Assembly (NCBI RefSeq): GCF_017299535.1
Contig: NZ_CP071238.1
Coordinates: 3,224,001 to 3,288,000, forward strand
DNA: 64,000 nucleotides
Direction of reading: 5' to 3'
Source of the DNA: Serratia marcescens subsp. marcescens ATCC 13880
GTDB lineage: Bacteria; Pseudomonadota; Gammaproteobacteria; Enterobacterales; Enterobacteriaceae
A model generated the notes under the pieces. It was not told the origin of the DNA, did not search any database, and worked only from the letters and a program-made list of their open reading frames with translations. Below, in pieces: positions 56,151 through 64,000 of this stretch. Each line of letters starts with the position of its first letter. The stretch's first letter is position 1. A program made the position numbers and the translations under genes.

Positions 56151-56938
56151 AGTAAAGCCTGTCATCTTGCTATTTTTATTATTGAATGCATCCCTCTTCT
56201 TGCAGAACCAAAAGCTGCCCGACTTGCTTTCTTTCGAAGAATGGCATTCCCATACCCGTTCAAATATATCCACGCATCACGTTGCATAAAAATCATTTCC
56301 AAGGTGAAAGATGCCGATTCACCTCTCGCACAAGATGAGACTCGCAAAGAAGTCGTGTGGAAAAACGCTGATAAACCACGAGCGCCAAGACAGAAAAACG
56401 CAGGCCACAGCCAGAAGATAAATAGCAATCGCTATTTTTCGCGAAAATAACCCCCCATATTCCTCCCTGAATGTCATTAGCCTTGATACCCCCTTGAATT
56501 AACCATTATTTAATTTCACAACCCCCTGCCGGGCCTATTTTCCGCTTCCCCCTACTCTTAAACATAGAATAGTTAATTATTTCGATTCGAAAAGATGTTA
56601 CTGTCAATAAATTGGCAGCCATATAGTGTTTTTATCTATCAATGAGCAAAAATTGTGCTCCCACCAGCTTGGTTCATTCATATAAATTAATAAAAATCAA
56701 CAAATTAATATACTTAAAATGTATCCATACACTTTCTACTTCTTCGCCATACGCTGCTATTTGGTAAATGACACTTTTAAGTACATTTTTTTTAATTTAC
56801 CGCGTTAATATTGCACGCGTTCTATACTCAGGATATTGCCTAAAAGATCGGATGAATTGGGGCTTATCGCTGAATACCGATATCGCGTTATTTTACCCAA
56901 CGCAACCATTAGGCAGATAACTAAAAGGGAGCTCCTGC
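56151..56938. other. AT-rich region between two divergent AraC genes
   Basis: 788 bp of clearly lower GC than the rest of the window. Items seen: an imperfect 20-bp palindrome around TGTATCCATACA (56716-56735), an inverted pair TACTTAAAA (56711-56719) and TTTTAAGTA (56775-56783), another GGTAAA box (56763-56768), and a TATACT (about 56823) that could serve the rightward AraC gene. No supported gene. Confidence 0.5.
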
Positions 56939-57826
56939 ATGTTTATAACTAAAGTCATTGAGGAGCTGCTCGCCTGGGTGGAAGAAAGTGGGTTCAATGA
57001 GAAGCTCACCGTTGAGATGCTGTCAGAAAAAAGCGGATATTCACGCGGGCATATCCAAAAAGCGTTTAAAGATGAAACAGGGATGACTTTCGGAAGCTAT
57101 GTGAGGGGCAGAAAACTCATTCGCGCCGCATTTATGTTGAAAGCGACTAACCTCTCTATTTCCGATATCATTAAAGCGCTGAACTTTCAGTCCTATCAAT
57201 CCTTTGAACGGGCCTTTCGCAAGCAATTCAGAACCTCGCCGATGCAGTATCGCAAAAGTAAATCGTGGGACGTGTCCTCCGCCATCCCATTGCTGTTTCT
57301 CGACGGCATTCCCGAGCATCGCTATGTGCACCTGCCAAAATTTTTCGACGATTCAGGGGATGGCGTTGATGCAGAGATACATCACTTCCATCCTGCGGTT
57401 TCCGCGCTGCGATTGGCGGCAATTGATAACATGAAAAAAACGGATAGCGGCGTGATTAACTTTTTCAATTTTGGCGCGAGCATCAGGAAAGAGAATTACG
57501 TCAGCATCTATTTGAAGACCCTCTATATTTCTGAGGAAGACTGTCTTGGCAACGTGCTTGCCTCTCTGGCCGACGCCCAGGGAAAAAAAGACATGCAACT
57601 TTTTGCAGAGTTCAGTTTTGATGGCGCAAGCGATGAGGCGCAAAAATTCACGCAAAGCATCTACACCAAATCATTCCCGATAAATAAAGTTGGCATGATC
57701 GATCGCTTTCTCATTGAAATTATCAACCCCAAAGGCGGCGATAGAATAGAGATGAAGACCTATATCCCCATTGTCTTCCCGATCAAACACAGAGAGAAAG
57801 AGGTAGCGCCAGGGCCAGAGCGGTAA
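56939..57826 (+). CDS. AraC-family regulator with C-terminal sensor-like domain
   Basis: A 295-residue Rob-like protein. Residues about 1-105 form the two helix-turn-helix motifs (NEKLTVEMLSEKSGYSRGHIQKAFKDETGMTFGSYVRGRKLIRAAFMLKATNLSISDIIKALNFQSYQSFERAFRKQFRTSPMQYRKS). Residues 130-285 look like a GyrI-type ligand domain (FFDDSGDGVDAEIHHFHPAVSALRLAAID ... RIEMKTYIPIVFPI). GGAG is 6 bp before the ATG. Distant paralogue of the divergent gene. It may control the second PQQ dehydrogenase further right, but evidence is only proximity. Confidence 0.78.
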   Translation: MFITKVIEELLAWVEESGFNEKLTVEMLSEKSGYSRGHIQKAFKDETGMTFGSYVRGRKLIRAAFMLKATNLSISDIIKALNFQSYQSFERAFRKQFRTSPMQYRKSKSWDVSSAIPLLFLDGIPEHRYVHLPKFFDDSGDGVDAEIHHFHPAVSALRLAAIDNMKKTDSGVINFFNFGASIRKENYVSIYLKTLYISEEDCLGNVLASLADAQGKKDMQLFAEFSFDGASDEAQKFTQSIYTKSFPINKVGMIDRFLIEIINPKGGDRIEMKTYIPIVFPIKHREKEVAPGPER

Positions 57827-58321
57827 CCCTGTCACAATCGGCGTTGCTATCTATTAAAAATGGTAATAATTTATATTTATCAATAAAGAATTATGATGAA
57901 TTTAGGCTCAAAACCACGCATTATCCACTTGCCAAAAAGCACCAACTTTAAGACTTATCTAATTGGAAAACACGTTAATATCTCCCTGAAAATCGCGCCA
58001 AGATGGGATCTTCTCGCCCCCACAAGGAATAACCGCTTATCCGTCAAGCGTTCTCTTCGATATGACTTACGTACCAAAACCTTAAATATCAATACGTTAC
58101 CTACATTTGCTTTTTGTGCGATCGATCAGGTAACCTATTGTTTTTATTTAATTTTTTCTAAACCCCTCGCCTGAGCGCAGCCGACATTTTTCGCTTTATC
58201 CCGCCCGCACGCTTATAGACATCCCCAGATAGTGACGATATTTTATTTCCACGAGACTTATTTTTACGGGTGCTATCAATATGCCTTAAACAAGAATAAA
58301 GCGCGTCAGGAAAATAGAGTT
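57827..58321. other. AT-rich intergenic region, no confident gene
   Basis: 495 bp. A 93-codon ORF (57893-58174, rightward) is present but has no ribosome site, no recognisable domain and random-looking composition, so I do not call it. Confidence 0.4.
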
Positions 58322-58495
58322 ATGAGTATTCAATTATGGTCTAAAAACCTAAAAAAACACTATCCTAATGTTAATGTTGAAAAAGTCACCGTCGGCGAAC
58401 GCGGGAAAGGTTATATTGTCTATGTCGATGGAGAAAGAATGGCATTGAATCATTTTTTTCGCCGCTTCTACCGACACCGGCTTGATAAAGAATGA
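58322..58495 (+). CDS. Small hypothetical protein, 57 aa
   Basis: A basic 57-residue ORF (SIQLWSKNLKKHYPNVNVEK ... GYIVYVDGERMALNHFFRRFYRHRL). The ordered beta-like centre (KVTVGERGKGYIVYVDGERM) and AGGA upstream suggest it is real. Unrecognised; perhaps a small DNA- or RNA-binding protein given its charge. AT-rich like its neighbours. Confidence 0.5.
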   Translation: MSIQLWSKNLKKHYPNVNVEKVTVGERGKGYIVYVDGERMALNHFFRRFYRHRLDKE

Positions 58496-58952
58496 CGTTT
58501 CACTCTGAACTCAACGCAGGGTAAACCTCTACGCAACCTCGTGATTAAAAGCGATTCCGCATTCATCATCACTCTAAATAATTAGTCCAGAGAGGCTCTT
58601 TCATTCAATGCGTTTATCACTGCACTAGAATATCGGATTGCCCAGCACACCCAAAACCGTATCTCTGCGAAACGGTTACAACCCGGTATTAAATAAAAAC
58701 ATTGATGGTTATTTTTATCGCGCGCGTTCTGTCATCGCCCAATAAAATCCCCTTATCTTGGTCCGGCGACTGATCCAAACCGCAATGGCCACTGTTGAAA
58801 TGGATATCAAAACGACAACTCAATGCCCCTAAAGCGTTAAAGAATAAAAAGTCTCAAGGCGGGAAATGCCTTGCCTTTCGCGCCGGCATTTTCACACGTT
58901 GGCAGCGATGGGATGGTGATCCAATGTGGATTTAAAAGTCAAAGGAAAACAT
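58496..58952. other. Intergenic region before second PQQ dehydrogenase
   Basis: 457 bp without a supported gene. A stem CAAGGC/GCCTTG (58855-58873) lies about 80 bp before the dehydrogenase start, in the probable leader. No riboswitch or operator is recognised. Confidence 0.4.
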
Positions 58953-61292
58953 ATGATTAGAACATCGTTTGGTAAGAGAGCCGCTATAATCACGTTCTTT
59001 TGCTTGCTGGTTTTTTCTGGCGTCGCGTTAACCGTGGGGGGAGTTTGGCTTATCGCCCTCGGCGGATCGTTCTACTATGCCATTACCGGGATAGGCTACA
59101 TCGCCGCCGCAGTGCTGGTCCTCAAGCGCAGCAAATCAGCTTGTTACTTAACCGGCCTGCTGTTTTTGATGACGGTGCCGTGGGCGCTTTGGGAGTCGGG
59201 GCTTAACTACTGGGCATTGTTCCCTCGCCTGCTGGTGCCCGCCGGCCTCTCTATTATCGCCGCGTTTTTACTTCCCTCGTACCTGCACAGCGCCAAGAGT
59301 CAAAAGCAGGCTTACATCGCCGGTTCGGTATTATCCGTGGCATTTGTCGCTTTCTTTGTCGGCGCCTTCTTTCCCCATGGCGAAATTACCCCTTCTGGCG
59401 ACGTGACGTTTATCGAGAGCAAAAGCGACAATGCGCCAGCCGATTGGAGCGCCTATGGCCGCACGACGGAAGGAACGCGCTACGCGCCGTTCAATCAGGT
59501 GAACCGTTCAACCGTCAAAGACCTGAAACTCGCCTGGGTTTATCGCACCGGCGATTTCCGGCCGGGCGTGGACCAAAATACCCCGCTCGCGATCGATGAT
59601 TTGGTGTATAGCTGTACGCCCAACGGTCTTATCACCGCTATCGATGCCGATACGGGTAAAGCGCGCTGGAAATTTGACTCGCATTCCACCTCCCCCGTTT
59701 GGCAACGCTGCCGCGGGCTTGGCTACTACAAAAATGAGGATGTTGCGCCAGGCGCTCTGTGCGAGAAAGCGATCGTTCACACCACGATCGATGCCCGACT
59801 CATTGCGCTGGATGCCAAAACGGGCCAGAAATGCCCCGCCTTCGGTCAAAACGGTGAGGTGAATCTCGGTCAGCATATGGGGGAAGTGAAACCGGGTTAT
59901 TACTTCCAAACCTCGGCGCCGACCATCGCCAGAGGGAAGATTATCGTCGGTGGCTGGGTTATCGATAACGTGATGAAAGGCGAGCCTTCCGGCGTCATCA
60001 GGGCGTTCGACGCCAAAACCGGCGAGTTGGACTGGGCGTGGGACTTAGGCAACCCGGGCATCACCAAGGCTCCGCCGGCCGGAAGCACCTATACGCGCGG
60101 TACGCCGAATATGTGGACCACCGCCGCCTATGACGACAAATTAGGCTTGTTGTATGCGCCGCTTGGCAATGCAACGCCCGACTATTACGGCATGAATCGC
60201 CCGGAAAATTCGGATGAGTACAACTCTGCCCTGGTCGCCATTGATATTGAAACAGGCCGTGAGCGCTGGAAGTTCCAAACCACGCATCACGACATTTGGG
60301 ATTATGACCTCGCATCCCAACCCGCGCTGGTGGACGGTTTTGATGAGCAACATCGCCCGGTGCCCGCCCTTTTGCTCGGCACCAAACGCGGGCAGATTTT
60401 CTACCTGAACCGGGAGACCGGCAAACCGCTGGCGCAGGTTGAAGAGAAAGCCGTGCCGACCCAAGGCGCCGCAGAGGAAGAGCGCCTCTCGCCAACCCAG
60501 CCGTTCTCCGTCGGCATGCCGACCATTGGCGCCGAACGCCTGACCGAAGAAAAAATGTGGGGCACCACCCTGTTTGACCAGATGGCCTGCCGCATCCTGT
60601 TCAAACAGATGAATTACCAGGGCGACATGACCCCGATCGGCACCCGCCCAACGCTCGAGCAGCCCGGCAATTTAGGCGGACTCAACTGGGGGAGCATGTC
60701 GATTGATCCTGTGAACCATATGGCTTACATGAACGATGTGCGCATTCCGAACGTGTTTTGGTTAGTGGCGCGCGACAGCTATGAACGCGTCGCGAAACAG
60801 TACCCGCAAAAAGTGATCGATGGCCACGGGCCTTCCCCCATGATCGGCACGCCATACGGCATGATCACGTTGATGTGGATGTCGCCGCTCGAAGTGCCTT
60901 GCAACCAACCCCCTTACGGCACGATCACCGCCGTCGATTACAAAAACAAAAAGATCGCCTGGCAGATACCGGCCGGCACCGCCGAAAAAATGGGGCCGCT
61001 GGGCATCAGATCGCACCTGCCGATGCCGGTTGGCATGCCCACCTACGCGGGCACTATGACGACCGCCGGCGGCCTGGTCTTCTTCGCCGGCTTCCAGGAC
61101 TATTATCTGCGCGCCTACGACAGCAGCACCGGCAAAGAAGTCTGGAAATATGCGCTGCCGGTCGGCGCGAGCGCGACGCCAATGAGCTACGTTTCGCCTA
61201 AAACCGGCAAGCAATACATCGTTATTGTGGTCGGCGGCGCCGCGCATTCGACAGAAACCGGCGATTACGTGATGGCGTTTGCGCTGCCTTAA
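58953..61292 (+). CDS. Second membrane-bound PQQ-dependent dehydrogenase (glucose/quinate/shikimate family)
   Basis: A 779-residue paralogue of the Gcd at 13371. Five N-terminal helices (about 10-145), then a propeller beginning DWSAYGRTTEGTRYAPFNQV. The aspartates of HHDIWDYDLASQP and the lysine of GTKRGQIFYLNR are kept, as is RGTPNMW. Two Gcd histidines are not kept: where Gcd has TFQHITC this has SPVWQRC (residues 247-253), and the end GGHGSFGT is GGAAHSTE. Altered PQQ binding or substrate is likely, perhaps a polyol, quinate or other sugar. The ATG at 58953 has AAAGGA 7 bp upstream. It stands alone, with a Na+/H+ antiporter gene downstream. Confidence 0.88.
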   Translation: MIRTSFGKRAAIITFFCLLVFSGVALTVGGVWLIALGGSFYYAITGIGYIAAAVLVLKRSKSACYLTGLLFLMTVPWALWESGLNYWALFPRLLVPAGLSIIAAFLLPSYLHSAKSQKQAYIAGSVLSVAFVAFFVGAFFPHGEITPSGDVTFIESKSDNAPADWSAYGRTTEGTRYAPFNQVNRSTVKDLKLAWVYRTGDFRPGVDQNTPLAIDDLVYSCTPNGLITAIDADTGKARWKFDSHSTSPVWQRCRGLGYYKNEDVAPGALCEKAIVHTTIDARLIALDAKTGQKCPAFGQNGEVNLGQHMGEVKPGYYFQTSAPTIARGKIIVGGWVIDNVMKGEPSGVIRAFDAKTGELDWAWDLGNPGITKAPPAGSTYTRGTPNMWTTAAYDDKLGLLYAPLGNATPDYYGMNRPENSDEYNSALVAIDIETGRERWKFQTTHHDIWDYDLASQPALVDGFDEQHRPVPALLLGTKRGQIFYLNRETGKPLAQVEEKAVPTQGAAEEERLSPTQPFSVGMPTIGAERLTEEKMWGTTLFDQMACRILFKQMNYQGDMTPIGTRPTLEQPGNLGGLNWGSMSIDPVNHMAYMNDVRIPNVFWLVARDSYERVAKQYPQKVIDGHGPSPMIGTPYGMITLMWMSPLEVPCNQPPYGTITAVDYKNKKIAWQIPAGTAEKMGPLGIRSHLPMPVGMPTYAGTMTTAGGLVFFAGFQDYYLRAYDSSTGKEVWKYALPVGASATPMSYVSPKTGKQYIVIVVGGAAHSTETGDYVMAFALP

Positions 61293-61483
61293 CCCGTTGC
61301 CCCGTTTGTCTGCGCCATCCCACAGGCAAGCGGGGCGAACCGGCCTTGCTCAACTGCGCTATCTTTATCGACAGCGGCCGCCATGGCCGCTGCTCAGCCT
61401 TGGCTGGCGAGCCCGCCTGACGCCGGCATGCAGAAAAACCGTTTGATAACGGCGAGAAAAATTAAATCCACAAAAGGTTCACG

Positions 61484-63124
61484 ATGGAAACATTCTTCAC
61501 CATATTGATCTTATTGCTCACCGTCTCGTTGTCCGGCGTCGTGACGCGCATCTTGCCCTTCCAGATCCCGCTTCCGCTGATGCAAATCATCGTTGGCGCC
61601 GTGTTGGCCTGGCCGCAGTTTGGATTGCATATCGACTTCAATCCCGAGCTTTTCTTGATGCTGTTTATTCCCCCGCTGCTGTTCGCCGACGGTTGGAAAA
61701 CGCCGGCGCAAGAGTTCATCCATTACGGCAGAGAAATCCTTTGTCTGGCCCTGGTGCTGGTGATCATCACGGTCGTCGGGGTGGGTTATCTGATTCACTT
61801 CCTGCTCCCGTCAATCCCCCTCGCCGCCGCATTTGCCCTGGCCGCCGTTCTGTCGCCAACGGACGCCGTGGCGCTGTCCGGCATCGTCGGTAAAGGACGC
61901 ATGCCCAAACCCGTGATGAGAGTGATCGAAGGGGAGGCGTTGATGAACGACGCCTCCGGTTTGGTTTCCCTCAACTTCTCTATCGCTGTCGCGCTCGGCG
62001 CGATGGCGTTTACCCTGGAGAGCGCCTTTCTGACCTTTCTGCAGGTATCGATTGGTGGGGTGCTGTGCGGAATCATTATTGTTTTTCTCTATAATCAAAT
62101 GGTTAAGTTCATCCATAAATGGATGTATAACGATTCCGCCACTCAGATTATTTTCTCGCTGTTACTGCCCTTTTCCTGCTATCTGATTGCGGAAAGAATC
62201 GGCGTATCCGGCATCCTGGCCGCCGTCAGCGCCGGCATGATGATTGGCCAATCCAAAGTGAATCGCAGCATGCCGCTGGTGCGTTTACGCACCAATAATA
62301 TTTGGGAAATGCTCGAGTTCGTGTTTAACGGCATGGTGTTTATTCTGCTTGGGCTGCAGCTGCCGGGCATCTTGAACTTCACCGTGGCGCAAACCGGTAT
62401 CGATCATTCCATCAGCCTGGAGACGCTGCTGGCTTACGTGGTGATCATCTATTTTAGTTTGATCGCCGTGCGTTTGATTTGGCTGTGGCTGATGAAGGTC
62501 GGCAGCGCGACCCTGATGCGCAAAGATCCGCTGTTATTTTCGAAATTCAGCACGCGCGATCTGTTCGTCGCCGCCTTTGCCGGGGTGCGAGGGGCGGTGA
62601 CCCTGGCGGGCGTGCTGTCAATTCCGCTGTTTTTATTGGATGGCTCGCCATTCCCGGGGCGGTATCAACTGGTGTTTATCGCCTCGGGGGTCATCCTGCT
62701 GTCGATCGTCGTCGGCATCGTCACGCTGCCCTTCCTGTTGCGCGGCAATCTGCCGCCGGAAGAAGATCAGGAAGAGGCTTTCTCCGTTTCAGAAGCCTTG
62801 GCGAGCGCGGCGACCAAGGCCGTCAACGAAACCAAGGAAAAGCTGCTCGTCGCCCCGCCGGACGACGCCACGCCGGAGCTGATTGAAGAAACGACGCGGC
62901 GGATGCTGGACGTGCTGCAACGTAAAATTCTGACCAAAGAAGACGTTAAGAATATCGTGGCGCTGAAGCGGCTGGAAAAGCAGCTGTACTTAGCCTCGTT
63001 GCACGCGGAAAGAGAAGAGCTGTACCGGCTGCGCCGCATGAAGAAAATCAGCCATGAGAAACAGAGAAAGCTGCTGCATCGCATTGATATCACTGAGGTG
63101 CTGATCGCTGAAGACAGCGTTTAA
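61484..63124 (+). CDS. Na+/H+ antiporter, CPA1 family (YjcE-like)
   Basis: A 546-residue protein matching E. coli YjcE (549 aa). About 12 helices; the ion site is in LAAVLSPTDAVALSGIVGKGRMP and GEALMNDASGLVSLNFS (ND of the CPA1 group), then ISGILAAVSAGM-like GVSGILAAVSAGMMIGQSK and AGVRGAVTLAGVLSIPLFLLDG. The cytoplasmic C-terminal tail (about 420-546) is charged and helical. It exports sodium or potassium for protons, which may balance acid made by the periplasmic dehydrogenase upstream (inference). Confidence 0.88.
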   Translation: METFFTILILLLTVSLSGVVTRILPFQIPLPLMQIIVGAVLAWPQFGLHIDFNPELFLMLFIPPLLFADGWKTPAQEFIHYGREILCLALVLVIITVVGVGYLIHFLLPSIPLAAAFALAAVLSPTDAVALSGIVGKGRMPKPVMRVIEGEALMNDASGLVSLNFSIAVALGAMAFTLESAFLTFLQVSIGGVLCGIIIVFLYNQMVKFIHKWMYNDSATQIIFSLLLPFSCYLIAERIGVSGILAAVSAGMMIGQSKVNRSMPLVRLRTNNIWEMLEFVFNGMVFILLGLQLPGILNFTVAQTGIDHSISLETLLAYVVIIYFSLIAVRLIWLWLMKVGSATLMRKDPLLFSKFSTRDLFVAAFAGVRGAVTLAGVLSIPLFLLDGSPFPGRYQLVFIASGVILLSIVVGIVTLPFLLRGNLPPEEDQEEAFSVSEALASAATKAVNETKEKLLVAPPDDATPELIEETTRRMLDVLQRKILTKEDVKNIVALKRLEKQLYLASLHAEREELYRLRRMKKISHEKQRKLLHRIDITEVLIAEDSV

Positions 63125-63226
63125 ACGAGGAGATGAAGGCGGTTCGCCCCCCGCCTTCGGCGCGCGGTCGCCGCCGCAATCGCGCGCCGCAATCGAACGA
63201 GTGCTCACGCCACGCCCGTCGTTCGG

Positions 63227-63982
63227 CTATCTGTGGTACCACGCCTTGAAATACTTCAAAAAGCTGTAGAACACCGCATAAACGCCGGTCACGGCCCCGA
63301 CCCGGCCCGCTTTCCAGGCGCCGCTGAAAATGTACCACTTGAAAAATGCGCCGATGGCGCTAATCACCCCCCGGAGAATCGATGGCCTTATCGCCTTGTA
63401 TTTCACCACGCGCGCCGTATAGCTGTTCAGCTTGGCAAACACTTCCTCGATTGAGAAAAAAGTGTCGTGTTTAACGTGCCCGGCCAGTATCAAGGTGGAT
63501 GCGCCCCCTTCCGCCGCATCATCTACCGGCGCATCATTGAACTTCACCACCTGGCGATGAAAAAAGCGAATGGGGTAATCCGGTGACGAGACGGGATAAA
63601 GCGTTCTGACCGCCTGTCCCAACACAAACCAATCGCGACGAATGCGATAGGCGTTGTTTTTGTCAGGGCCTGGGGTGCGCTTGAAAAGCCGCATCGCGTC
63701 GACCGCTTCATCATCCATGATCTCATCGCTGTCCAGGCACAAAACCCAGTCATGCCGCGCGCGGGATATGGCGTAATTCATTTGCCGGCCATGGGTTTCA
63801 AACGGGTGATAAAGAGGCTTGATATTGAAGTCGTCGCAAATGGCCAACGTGCCGTCAGTACTGCCCGAATCCACCACGATGATTTCATCGGCGAACGCCG
63901 CCACAGGTTGCAACACGTCACGCAGCAGGCGCGATGAATTAAACGTCAATAAACACACGGAAATCCGGTTACAAAAATCCAT
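63227..63982 (-). CDS. Family 2 glycosyltransferase (WaaE-like)
   Basis: A 251-residue GT-A enzyme: ISVCLLTFNSSRLLRDVLQPVAAFADEIIVVDSGSTDGTLAIC is the nucleotide-sugar fold with the first Asp pair, and DWVLCLDSDEIMDDEAVDAM holds the D-x-D motif. The C-terminal KWYIFSGAWKAGRVGAVTGVYAVFYSFLKYFKAWYHR is membrane-associated as in LPS-core WaaE-type enzymes. It probably adds a hexose to core or O-polysaccharide. Preceding genes lie beyond the right edge. I take the ATG at 63982; another one at 63994 is possible. Confidence 0.82.
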   Translation of the reverse strand: MDFCNRISVCLLTFNSSRLLRDVLQPVAAFADEIIVVDSGSTDGTLAICDDFNIKPLYHPFETHGRQMNYAISRARHDWVLCLDSDEIMDDEAVDAMRLFKRTPGPDKNNAYRIRRDWFVLGQAVRTLYPVSSPDYPIRFFHRQVVKFNDAPVDDAAEGGASTLILAGHVKHDTFFSIEEVFAKLNSYTARVVKYKAIRPSILRGVISAIGAFFKWYIFSGAWKAGRVGAVTGVYAVFYSFLKYFKAWYHR

Positions 63983-64000
63983 TTTACATTCCACGACACT

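Noticed and set aside
57893..58174. 93-codon ORF as a gene
   Set aside because: No ribosome site, no domain, composition like random AT-rich sequence.

Overview
The window looks like a chromosomal segment of a high-GC enterobacterium, most likely Serratia (marcescens-like). The reasons are the enterobacterial tRNAs, close resemblance of many products to E. coli proteins (PqqU/YncD, OpgB, Amn, Nac, MtfA, MnaT, GabD, YghW), the marker set serU - mtfA - asn tRNA - amn - nac - asn tRNA that is also clustered in E. coli, and many LysR regulators and flavin enzymes. I see no insertion sequence, prophage, CRISPR array or rRNA. The species name is an inference from content, not a database result.

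Layout. 0-11 kb: a leftward catabolic operon (alpha/beta hydrolase, RidA, aromatic-type aminotransferase, permease cut by the window edge), then regulator/enzyme pairs (LysR/GST/flavin-binding protein, gabD, cupin/LysR/aldo-keto reductase). 11-16 kb: a PqqU-type TonB receptor directly upstream of membrane PQQ glucose dehydrogenase. 15.8-23 kb: a promoter overlapped by a Fur box with two tiny overlapping ORFs, a MATE exporter, small envelope proteins, and a UbiD-type decarboxylase overlapping a MarR gene. 23.6-38.7 kb: tRNA-Ser(CGA), mtfA, two near-identical tRNA-Asn units bracketing a second GAPDH, a TPP-riboswitch operon tenA-thiZXY, opgB, amn and nac. 38.7-42.3 kb: small transporters, acetyltransferase, regulators, nitroreductase.

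42.3-54.7 kb is an organosulfur-scavenging island. A leftward run encodes SsuD, an FAD/NAD(P) protein, a DmoA/NtaA-type monooxygenase, a MetNIQ-like importer, an MFS carrier and an SfnB-type flavin enzyme. Divergently encoded is an unusual regulator: a sigma-54 AAA+ activator with a C-terminal domain resembling the SsuA sulfonate-binding protein. Between them I read a good -24/-12 promoter facing ssuD and two palindromes 32 bp apart, centred about 97 and 129 bp upstream of the predicted start. This is the strongest candidate for an undescribed system: a cytoplasmic binding-protein-like sensor apparently controlling its own regulon.

54.7-58.9 kb is more AT-rich: three consecutive short units that share a GGTAAA-containing motif and each end in a strong terminator (candidate small RNAs), then two divergent AraC-type regulators and a small hypothetical gene. 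58.9-64 kb: a second, divergent membrane PQQ dehydrogenase lacking two histidines of the first copy, a YjcE-type Na+/H+ antiporter, and a family-2 glycosyltransferase.
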